IMG/VR virus record: IMGVR_UViG_3300031539_000212
Span: 1-29,800 of that record
Length of the DNA stretch: 29,800 bases
Strand: one strand, 5' to 3'
From: a virus
Part shown: piece by piece, positions 7,856 through 17,400 of the stretch
How positions within the stretch are numbered: position 1 is the stretch's first letter
Layout of the letters: each line of letters starts with the position of its first letter
Position numbers and translations under genes: made by a program
Notes under the pieces: model-generated
Database searches by the model: none
Seen by the model: the letters and a program-made list of their open reading frames with translations, nothing else
What the model was told of the DNA's origin: nothing

Positions 7856-7883
7856 ATTCCTAGCCTCTCATTTTTGTGGCTTA

Positions 7884-8588
7884 TTATGCCGTATAGGTGA
7901 AAGCAAAGGTCTCGTCCCACTGGATAATCCCCGATGTGGTTTCATTTTCTTCAAGATAAAGACGATGCTTAATTTTACATGTATCACCGAGAACCGCATC
8001 AGCGGCTTTTCCAATTGTCCCGTCCAGTGGAGATGATGGAATGGTTGTGGGGTCTAAAAACATAGCAGAGGCAAGCACAGTGATCCTGTTAGATAGCTCT
8101 GAGCCTTCGTCTACGATATTGCCGCCATCTGTGCGTCGCATGATTCTAACTACGCCGCCACCAGCTCCTGTGACGATCGTATCTGCTGCTGGCCCAAAAT
8201 TGGCATAATCGAATTGGCTAGGCACCAAAGCATCCCAGTCCATATCAATCCAAAATCCTTGTGAGAGCCCATTGCTGTTGTTTTTATTGCTGCCGGATGC
8301 TTCGGCTAATGTCTGTAGCCGTGCGAAATCAGCACTAGCTGTTGCCACGCCTCCATAGGCCTGTGAGTATGTTTCTAGGTAAACAGAAAGATTCGTTAAA
8401 GGGTCCGTGACTGCATCATGAGAAATATACAAATCATTTGACCCAGTGTTTGCAGACTGAGGGGGCACAAGGCCAGTGAAGCCGCCATTCACAACGGCAC
8501 CAAGATCCCAGCCCGTACCGCCACCACTAAGGGCATCGGCAACAGCAGCACCACCAACAGTTTCAGAAATTGTTACAATAACAGCCAT
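7884..8588 (-). CDS. Putative tail-tip structural protein
   Basis: A 234-residue protein between the tail hub and the tailspike, with no signal peptide or membrane segment. It is Gly/Ala/Thr-rich and beta-like, beginning MAVIVTISETVGG. A central part (FWIDMDWDALVPSQFDYANF) precedes a segment with RIMRRTDGG and a C-terminal beta-rich region. I do not recognise the family. Position and composition suggest a baseplate or tail-tip component, perhaps an adaptor for the spike. The ribosome site AGAGGAG is 8 bases before the ATG, just after the stop of the hub gene. Confidence 0.7.
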   Translation of the reverse strand: MAVIVTISETVGGAAVADALSGGGTGWDLGAVVNGGFTGLVPPQSANTGSNDLYISHDAVTDPLTNLSVYLETYSQAYGGVATASADFARLQTLAEASGSNKNNSNGLSQGFWIDMDWDALVPSQFDYANFGPAADTIVTGAGGGVVRIMRRTDGGNIVDEGSELSNRITVLASAMFLDPTTIPSSPLDGTIGKAADAVLGDTCKIKHRLYLEENETTSGIIQWDETFAFTYTA

Positions 8589-8593
8589 CTTTT

Positions 8594-10330
8594 TTACTCC
8601 TCTAAAATTACTGCGTCATAGCCCCCGACTGTGCCGGGATACCCAGGGACATACCCAGGAAAAGGCGTCATCTGATAAGACCAAAGTTTGAGGGTCACAA
8701 CTCCGCTTGGAGAATAGCCGATGTCTCTGACCGTACACACTACATTATCAAACAAACTAGAACCTATCTTAACATCAAACTTAACATCTTGACCGATGTC
8801 TAAAAGTAAACTCCTCCAAGTTACTTGTAAATCGAGCACTTCGAATTGACTGGATGCTAGCCGTAAAATCTCTGTTATTTGCAGATTACAAACTGTCCTA
8901 TCTACCAGATTTGGAAAGAAGACCCCCTTGGCTATGGGCTTCGTCGCATCTATCGAAGCCTGATTTCTAAATATGCTGGTTTTAAAATTATTGCCATCTA
9001 GGCTGGGATTGAAATCAAAATCGCCTTGAAGCCTGTTAAATACCGTCGTGTCGCTGATTGCAATGCTGAGAGAATCCCGGGCGACATCCCAATTTTTGAG
9101 CGTGTAGGATGGGCTGGCGGCAAAATCCTCAAAATGTAAAGATTTCAACTTCACATTAAGATTTTCCCTCTCAATAAACAATTCAAGGCGAACTTGTTCC
9201 AGCAATTGCAATGCATATTCCAGGGCACCCTGGGCATCTTGCACCCAGACACGGCTGATAAAAGTTGATATGGCTGATTGAGCTGGGGCTGCTTTGGTCC
9301 GGTAGGTTTCCCAATTTGCATCAAAGTCAGCCGGGACAAGAGGCGTGTAAGTCAGCAAAATATGCTTTGCTTGGGCCACAATATTGTCATCAAAACCAAC
9401 CCCACCAATATCTACACCGACCACCTGGACAAGGAATTCATCCCCTGAGCTGTATTCGTATGGGCCGAATGGTATTGCCTCGTCACCAGTTGGAAACCAC
9501 TCCACGGCTGTATCTTGCAGCACCTCGAAGTAATTTTTATCCCCGTTCACGTTGACGATCTCAGTAGAGGGCACTAAAGCATAATTGTTGTCATCAACTT
9601 TGTAATAGCAGCCCCCATTAATAAAAAACTGGTTAACCGTTTCAGATATAACAAGCTTCACATTATTCCGAGGGGCATCCTGTACGTTCGGATCAGCACC
9701 ATTAACGACAAAAGCCGGGATCTGTGCCGGGGTCCTGTTATTAAACTGGGTCCAGTTCCCCAAAATCATCGGCTTCAATGTGCCTATCAGAGAATCTTCA
9801 ATAAATGGGTATTCTGAGTTTGAAAATGTGACCGTGGGGAAAGACTCGTTGATAGTATCGTAGCGGTCTCTGGCCGTAAAATTGAGGGTTTTGGTGGTCC
9901 TGCCCATACCACCAACTTCTGTTATAAACCCCTCAAAAATAGTTTTATAGCTGGATGCAATATCATCAATGCCGATCAGAATTGTTACGTCCAATCCAAC
10001 CCAATTAAGATAATCGTCTCCAGCAGGGAGATAATTATTAAAGCGTCCATCAACATTCGACACTTCAAGCGAGATAGCCGAAAAAGTGATCCCCGGTACA
10101 AGCCACTCACCAATCGTTTTAGAGATGAGAGGCATGTTTTGAATGAGCGCAGTATAAAACTGGCCGCCGACATACTTGTGTCTATCACTGACATAAATGG
10201 TTCCTCCGTCAGGTGTTTTTATATGTGCCACCATCTCGATTTTACCATTTAAATTGTCGGCCATCTCGTCTAGCAGATCCTGGGTAAGATCCGTTGCTGT
10301 CAAATAAGGGCGTCGGTCAACTGTAGTCAT
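8594..10330 (-). CDS. Putative tail hub / baseplate protein
   Basis: A 578-residue protein two genes downstream of the tape measure, where long-tailed phages encode the hub that closes the tail tube. The first 180 residues show a tail-hub-like pattern: an IYVSDRHKYVGGQFY segment, then LEVSNVDGRFNNYLPAGD, an EGFI segment, and a TLNFTARDRYDTI stretch. The C-terminal ~120 residues (DLQVTWRSLLLDIGQDVKF, then a VRDIGYSPSG element) resemble the closing domain of such hubs. No peptidase or muramidase motif is visible. Its ATG overlaps the stop of the preceding gene (TAATG). The hub call rests on pattern and position, not on a diagnostic motif. Confidence 0.7.
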   Translation of the reverse strand: MTTVDRRPYLTATDLTQDLLDEMADNLNGKIEMVAHIKTPDGGTIYVSDRHKYVGGQFYTALIQNMPLISKTIGEWLVPGITFSAISLEVSNVDGRFNNYLPAGDDYLNWVGLDVTILIGIDDIASSYKTIFEGFITEVGGMGRTTKTLNFTARDRYDTINESFPTVTFSNSEYPFIEDSLIGTLKPMILGNWTQFNNRTPAQIPAFVVNGADPNVQDAPRNNVKLVISETVNQFFINGGCYYKVDDNNYALVPSTEIVNVNGDKNYFEVLQDTAVEWFPTGDEAIPFGPYEYSSGDEFLVQVVGVDIGGVGFDDNIVAQAKHILLTYTPLVPADFDANWETYRTKAAPAQSAISTFISRVWVQDAQGALEYALQLLEQVRLELFIERENLNVKLKSLHFEDFAASPSYTLKNWDVARDSLSIAISDTTVFNRLQGDFDFNPSLDGNNFKTSIFRNQASIDATKPIAKGVFFPNLVDRTVCNLQITEILRLASSQFEVLDLQVTWRSLLLDIGQDVKFDVKIGSSLFDNVVCTVRDIGYSPSGVVTLKLWSYQMTPFPGYVPGYPGTVGGYDAVILEE

Positions 10331-11418
10331 TACAAGCTCTCATCTATGTCGACGGTGAAAGACACGAAATCAAGATCCTCATTCGCATCACCCATAACAT
10401 TATGCTCCTCTTGGGGAAGATCGGTCAGCTTGCCAAAGACTCCAAATCTCGCTGGATCGGCCATATAAGGAATCCATACGCATCTAAGGGAAGTTCTGGC
10501 ATCGAGGAACACATTGTTAACTAAATTAGTGTAGTTATTGCTGGCATAATTCAGATTTTTAAACTCTACTGTGACGGCTTTTTTGAGTGTTCTTTGGTTT
10601 GTTATGTTTGTGTAGCCTTCTGTTGGGATCTCGTCTTTAAATTCAGTGTAACGCAGGCCCACATCGCTTGTGATGCAATCCCTTTGGAATATGACAGCGT
10701 TGCCGAAAAGAATATTTCCGATCTCTACATACCCATCAGCGTTGTCCACATCGACAATTGAAAATCTGTAATATCTGGCCAGCGGATATGGGAAAAGCTC
10801 AAGAGGCGTCACCGCATATAGATTGTCTTTGGTCCATTCGAAGTTAAAAGAATAAAGGGCAGTCGCAAAAGATGGGTCATTAGAGGCCACCACAGTCAGC
10901 ACAGCGCCCGAGGAAAGATTGTGGTTCCACATGACAAAGGTATCGGGGCTCACGCCCTGGGGCTTACCTACATCACAGTCCAAAGTCACAAACTGGTTTG
11001 CAGCTCTGTACACTTCTTCGGGGATATCCGTATTAATATTGTTTACAGAAAAATCGCCAGCAGCTTGCCCGCCCTGAACCACAGTCCAGTTATTATCTAC
11101 CAGCCCCCTTGATTGGAATTGACAGAGCACCCTAATATTGGTTGTGTTGTAGATTTTTTGCAGAGCTTCTACACCAACTTGCTCGGCTAATAGCGTAACA
11201 GCCTCAATCCCCAAATTCTCGGAAATTATAATAAAGGCTTCCACACCAGTATGCTGGTGCTGCATCTGCAGGCCTTCGGTTCCAATACTAAGTTGGCTCA
11301 TCTGGAAGGCTTCAATACCAAGATGCTCAGACTGTAACTGCAATGACTGCTCACCATTTTCAGCTTCAAAGTCGGCCAAATATGGATAGGTCAAATATGA
11401 ATAGGTTAAATATGACAT
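10330..11418 (-). CDS. Distal/minor tail protein with jelly-roll-like domain and N-terminal 12-residue repeats
   Basis: A 362-residue protein directly after the tape measure. Residues 2-14 are a short YLTY repeat. Residues 26-85 are five tandem 12-residue units ending GIEA, GTEG, GVEA, GIEA and GVEA. The middle part, about 100-235, reads like a galactose-binding (discoidin-type) beta-sandwich: VMWNHNLSSGAVLTVVASND, later YYRFSIVD, then NADGYVEIGNILFG. I recall this kind of GY(I/V)xIG signature from siphophage tail proteins. The C-terminal third is an unassigned beta-rich domain. Ribosome site GAGGGA lies 3 bases before the ATG. Likely part of the tail tip, possibly contacting surface sugars. 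Confidence 0.75.
   Translation of the reverse strand: MSYLTYSYLTYPYLADFEAENGEQSLQLQSEHLGIEAFQMSQLSIGTEGLQMQHQHTGVEAFIIISENLGIEAVTLLAEQVGVEALQKIYNTTNIRVLCQFQSRGLVDNNWTVVQGGQAAGDFSVNNINTDIPEEVYRAANQFVTLDCDVGKPQGVSPDTFVMWNHNLSSGAVLTVVASNDPSFATALYSFNFEWTKDNLYAVTPLELFPYPLARYYRFSIVDVDNADGYVEIGNILFGNAVIFQRDCITSDVGLRYTEFKDEIPTEGYTNITNQRTLKKAVTVEFKNLNYASNNYTNLVNNVFLDARTSLRCVWIPYMADPARFGVFGKLTDLPQEEHNVMGDANEDLDFVSFTVDIDESL
11164..11343 (-). repeat. Five tandem 36-bp coding repeats (12-residue units)
   Basis: Residues 26-85 of the distal tail protein divide exactly into five 12-residue units: 26-37, 38-49, 50-61, 62-73 and 74-85. The consensus is a hydrophobic position, several polar residues, then G-(I/V/T)-E-(A/G). 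The DNA of the units has diverged, so the period is kept at the protein level. Confidence 0.85.
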
Positions 11419-11425
11419 AAATCCC

Positions 11426-14400
11426 TCAAGATATTAGACCGCTTTGAAACATTACCTTCTGGTTAGCTGATCTTTTTCTTAGCTCTGTAAACATCTCGTC
11501 AATAATTGTTTTACCGGCCTTTTTACCGCCGCTGATATCAGCACCGACCATGTTGACTGTGGCATTTAGCGTGATGTTTTGTGACTGCTGATTTTTGTTA
11601 TTTGTCGTACCCATGATTGCATCGACTAAGCCAGTTGGTAAGACCGCTTCATTCTCGTGGACCATAGCCATGCCGGTGTTGGGAACGATGCCGCCATCTT
11701 CAAACCCAGCAGCACTTTTCATGATGGATTCCATCATCGATTTAACTTGTTCAAATATTTTATCTTTGAACATATCCCACAAATCACCGGTCGCTAATTT
11801 TTTCAGGGCTTCAAAGTTTGCTTCTAAATTTTTAGCAAGGTCTGCTGTTGACATGGTTTTAATATCGTTAATAGATGGTAATTTAGGAGCTGATATTTTG
11901 GGTGCAGACACCGACACCTTTGGTAAAGAACCACCGAAAGCGAATTTAACATTTCCCCCCATTATTGATTGCACAAGCCTAGAGATTTCAGGGTCTGCTA
12001 GTATCGACCTCGGTATCACAGCCTCGCCAGGACTGAGTAAAGCCACTGTTGAATCATTCTTTTTGTTATCACCAGGGAAAGGAGATGTTCCAGGTACAAC
12101 ACCACCTTCAGCAAATCTAATTATGGGAACGTCAGTGCCCATTAAACCCTCAATTGTGCCAGTGCCACCACCACCAACACCCTCAAACATTTTACCAAAG
12201 GCACCTTTGATATTTCTAAACAGCTCATCAAAAGCCCATGTAGCATGATCCTTTATCACGCCGCCCATGCTGCCAAATGCGGACGTAAAAGAGTTCCACA
12301 TTGTTGAGCCGATGCTACCTAGTTTTGAGATGACATTATTTGCAAACTCTGTGGCCTTTCCTGGAAGCCCATTTATAGCAGCAGATAGCTTCTCTGCTGC
12401 CTGCCTCGCCTGTTCTGGTAGCTTAGTGATAGCACCAGAGATTTTATCAGCAGCCTCCTGGCCCTTTGTCGCCAAGGTATCAAATACCGCTTGAATACCT
12501 GACGCAAACTTGTCTAAAATATTTGTCTTAAACCAATCCCAAGTAGCCTGGATACCTTCGGCAAATTTATCTAAAATCTTCTCTTTAAAGAAATCCCAAA
12601 CCGCTTGGACGCCCTCAGTGAATGGCGTTAATATTTTATCTACAAAGAAATCCCATACCGCTTGGATGCCTTCTAAAAGTGGATTGAGGATCTTTTCAAT
12701 GAAGAAATCCCAGACCGCTTGGATGCCCTCTAAAAGTGGATTGAGGATCTTTTCAATGAAGAAATCCCAGACTGCTTGGATACCTTCTAAAAGTGGATTC
12801 AAGATTTTCTCTACGAAGAAATCCCATACCGCTTGGATGCCCTCTATCAACGGCAATATTATATTATTGTAAATCCAAAGCCATGCAGCCCTGAGAGCTT
12901 CCCATACCCTCAGCAATAAGCCTTCCGATGATTTCATGACCTGCTTAAATTGCTGTGCCGCCCGTTTTGTTGCCTGGCCAATAGACTTATCAATAGTCCT
13001 AGCCGCCTTGGATTGTGCAAGGTCAACTAAGGCAAAGACATCGCCGCCACCGGCCTTGATACCTTCGGCCACGTCGGCAACAGCATCGCCAATCTTCTCT
13101 GGTAGCGCCTCGACCGGACCCCAGTCTATTTTTATTTCTAGGCCACTGTCAAAGATACCAGCGAATATCATCTCACCAACCTTTAGCAGAGCCTTAGCGA
13201 GGCCCCTAATTATACCAACGGTAAGGCCTATTAGTATTGCCTCGGCTATCGCTAGGCCTATTTTCATTGCACCTCCTTCCAAAATGAAGGTGTCAATTAA
13301 AGCTATAACAATTTTAGCGGCATTAGAAACCAGCCCCTCGACAAGAGCCTCTACTATAGGGCCGATTCTCTCGGCTAAAGCAATAATTATTTCCGGTATT
13401 TTCTCGATTACTTTTGAAATAATTTCGCCTAGAGCGTCCAAAACTTTTAAAATGATATCAGGCAATTTATCCAATATTTGGATAATAATGCCGGGCAGAG
13501 CATCCATTAATTGTGCAAAAATTGCTGGCAGAGCATCAACTAATTTTCCAAAAGCTTCGAAAAGTTTATTTATAATCTCCGGCAGCATCTCTAATATTTT
13601 TGAGATCATTTCGGGCAATTTATCGACAAGAGTTGAAAGACCATTTACGAAAGAATCAACCGCCGCCAACATTATTGTTGGAAATGATTCCATGCCTTTA
13701 GAGATCATCATAGGCATCTCATCCATAGCCTTTGTTAGGCCTAGAGCTTCACCGTCGCCACCTATGCCTGCAAAAGAATCCATGATCCCAGACAGACCAT
13801 CAAAGGCACCGGCTATCATATCCGTACCTTCTTCAAAGCCCTCTACTATTTGATCAAATATTGATTCGTCGTCCTTGTCGTCATCATCACCACCCTTGCC
13901 CTTCTTTCTAACTTCTTTACCTTGCACAATCAGCAGGCGTTTAGCCTCCTCTGTCAGCAAGCCAGCAGCCTTTAGCTCTGCCCTTTTTGCATCGATAGCA
14001 GCCAAGGCTAAATCTAGGGCTGCCTTTTTTTGCTCCTCATCAGTTTTTCCCTCATTAACCAGGGCCTCAGTATCTTTCCTTAGCTGCTCTATGGAGTCTG
14101 TCTTGATCTCTTTTATATCGAACTTAGCAGCCTCTAGATTATTCTCTTTGAGCTGTGCAAAGCTCCTAGCAAGCTGTGGGGTCAATTCGCCAGCAGCATC
14201 TAATTTTGCTGCCTCGGCGGTAACAGATTTATACTGCTCTATGGTTTCAGTTTGAATCATCTGAATTCTGCTTTGGGTCCTAGATGCAAGATCCTTGTCA
14301 GATTGCTTTAGGCGATCAGCAACAGTCTGGCCTAGCTGCAATGCCGTTGCTGCTGCCTTTTCTGCTGCCTTCGCCTTTTCTTCATCTGCTGTTTTCTTCT

Positions 14401-17400
14401 TTTTATCAGCCTCGGCATCAATTTTTAAATTGGCTAGCTTCATCTCCCTAGCTTTGGCTAAGTTAATGACTTGAGCCGTTCCAACATTGCCCTCGGCCAC
14501 TAGGGTTTTCTGTAATAGGTCAAGTTCTTTGGCCCTCTCATTTTTGCGCATGATTATTAAATCAGTACCCTCTTTGCCAAATTCGTTGATAGTCTTTTGT
14601 AGCCCTATTTGATTTTTCAGCAGAGACTCTAGCTCTCTCTGGGCATCGCTAACCTTCTCTTTGGCTGCTTTTGGGGTCTTTGTTACCCTTGCTACCTTCT
14701 TAACCTTTGAGCCTCTCTCTGCTAAAGAGGCCTCCTTTACCATCTTGGATGCCTCGGCCAGCTCCTTTTGCTTGTCGATTTGTGCTTCAATTTCTTTCGT
14801 AAGAAGCCCCGCTTTATCAAGCTGGGCCTTCCTAGTGTCCAAATCCTGCAGGGTAAATTCTAGCTGTTTTTCAAGGGCTGCTACTCCTGATAGCTTTTCT
14901 TTTGTTATGCTGCGCTCAAGACCTTGGCTTTCTTTCTGTATTTTAGAAAGCTCCTCGGCCTTCAACCCCTCAATATTTAGCTCGGCTTGCTCATTGATCA
15001 GCTCTTTTAATCTAAAAAGTTGATCTCTTTGCGCATCAGAGATTTCCTCATTTACTGCCAATTGCTCCTCTAGCTTATTGACCTTTTCAATCTCAAGCTG
15101 CGCCGCCGTTCTGATATTGGAAACATCGCTTTTCCCAATCTTAGCAATATCTTTTTCGATTTCTCCAATCTTTTGGATTGCGCCCTGCAATGACTCTGTG
15201 AGTGAGTCAATTTGATCCTTAGTCAGTGCGATTTTGTGGCCTGCTTTTTCAACAGCATCACCAGCTTGAACAATATCACTACTCAATATCCTAGATTCGG
15301 CGGCAGCTATTTCCATCCCATCACCAAAGGATGTTAAGCCTACTATTGAGGCATTGATCTGACCTACTAACCTTGCTTGTGAGTCAAAGTTTCTATTAAG
15401 CGCATCATCAAGCTCTTGCAGTTCTTTCTCGTCACTTGTCAGAGCTTTTTTTAATTCTAGCAATGCCTCCACTACCACTAGGGCAGCCAACCCGAAAGGC
15501 AGCAAGGCTAACTGAACAGTAGATTTTAAAACATTCCATAAAGATTCAAAAAACCCGGTAGCCTGTTCAACCTCTGCGCTTAATGACTCAACTTTTTCAG
15601 TGGTGGCACCAGACAACCCTAAGAATTGCTGCAATGGCAGGGCAACATCAGATAATGCAGCGCCAAACCCATAGAAAGAATCGCTCATATCGTCGATCAT
15701 AGCCACCAAGGAAGAAACTATGCCCACGGCAACACCAACTGCAGCGATTAGAGGAAGGAAAGGGACAATAACAGCGGCAGCAGCAACAGCCATCCCTTTT
15801 AATGCGACTATCCCGGCCATCAAAGCAGGGATTAATCCCCTGGCTATAGCTCCCACAGCAGCTTTAGATATTAGGATAAAGTTAGCATAAGCAGCAGATA
15901 GGCTAGTTACGGCAATAGTTTGCACCCCTGCCATTGCACCTAGTTTGCTCATCGTGAAAGTCAATATTCTTTGTACGGTTATACTAGCCACTATCAACTT
16001 GTTCACTAAGGCTAGGGCAATAGCGAGAGCACCCAAGATTTCAATCCAATCAAGCATCTCATTGCCTACAGGGCCTAGGATTTCCCTGAAGCCCTGCAGA
16101 GCATCATACAATTGGATGCCGACAAAGACTAAGAGACCGGCCTTTAAAGCTGCTATTGAAAAAGCTTTCCCTACTGCAATAATTTGAGGGATTGCGGGGC
16201 CGATAACAGACCCTATCTGGCCAAAGGTAGCTACTACAGATTGCACTATTGACGCCATAGCCTGTTTGGTAACAAAGGCTAAGTTGGTCCACAAGCTTGC
16301 TAGGTCCGTTACTTTGACAGCCTGAAACCCCATCATATCGCCTAACTGACCAAAGCCGCTCGTCAGCAAATCTTGTGCAAGCTTATTATCTAAAAGTGCT
16401 TTTCTTGAAAATTGTAAAACAGTAGTGAACAGAGTTATTTTTAAAGCTGCAGATGTCACAAAGCCAAGGAATATAAACCCAACAGTGGCAACATCCTGTA
16501 GGTTTCCAACTAGGCCTAGAAAGCCTCTGTCAAGGTTCAAAACTGATTGGACAAAGAAATTTTGCACCTTAAGAAGGTTCTTTTCTAATACCCCAGCTTC
16601 CCCCAAAACGATCTTAACACCATCAATATTTCTCTTTAATACTGCTTGAGATCCGGCGAAAGTATTAGTAGCATCTGCAGCCGCCCCAATTAGCGGCACA
16701 GTATCCGCCATTATCGTTTTGAATCTTACTTGAGTTTTTTCCATATCGGTCAACTGATCAAAGCTTTTGCCCAGCTCACTGGAATATTCTTGGATGTGCT
16801 TATTGGATGACCTGATATTGATGCCCAGAGCTAGCACCGCTTGAGAATTGCCAGTCAAGCCTGATGCAAATTGACCCGCCACCTCTTCAATAGTCTTTCC
16901 GGTGGCGGCAGCTACATCAGCAGATCTTTTTAGTATCTTTTCATTTTGCTCTAAAGATAGGCCTAAAACATTAGACTCTTTTACTATTAGACTGATCGCC
17001 TTTTCGATTGCCCCGCTGCCAAATGTCGAACTTTTAGAGACATCATTAATAACAGCCCCCCATGATTCCATAGTCCCGACGGATTGACCTATAGCTTTTG
17101 AGAAATTATTAATTGTAAAAGCAAAGGCTCTGCTTGCTACCTCTGCTTTGTTTGCCATAGCGGTGAATTCAATCATGGCCTTGCCTAGGCCAACTCCCAT
17201 ATCTGTTATTAATTCGCCTACTGATTTTATTATCTGCCCTAGCACCAGCCCAAGGCCACCACTCAGGGCGGCAGCCAATAGCAAAGCAGAGCCAGTCATT
17301 CTAGTAAAAGCATCCTCGCTATCTCGAAGCTGGAAGCCTATCACCCCTAGCGCCCCACCAAGGATAAAGGCCTTGTCAGCAAGCCCAATGATACCTGGAA

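Noticed and set aside
12485-12877. Regular repeats that might suggest a CRISPR array
   Set aside because: The units are contiguous with no unique spacers, keep an exact codon period and encode the Trp repeats of the tape measure.
12936-13853. 305-codon open frame on the + strand
   Set aside because: It is antisense to the amphipathic repeat region of the tape measure. Its Ile/Pro/Ser-rich product reflects the complement of Leu/Glu/Lys codons, and there is no ribosome site or partner gene.
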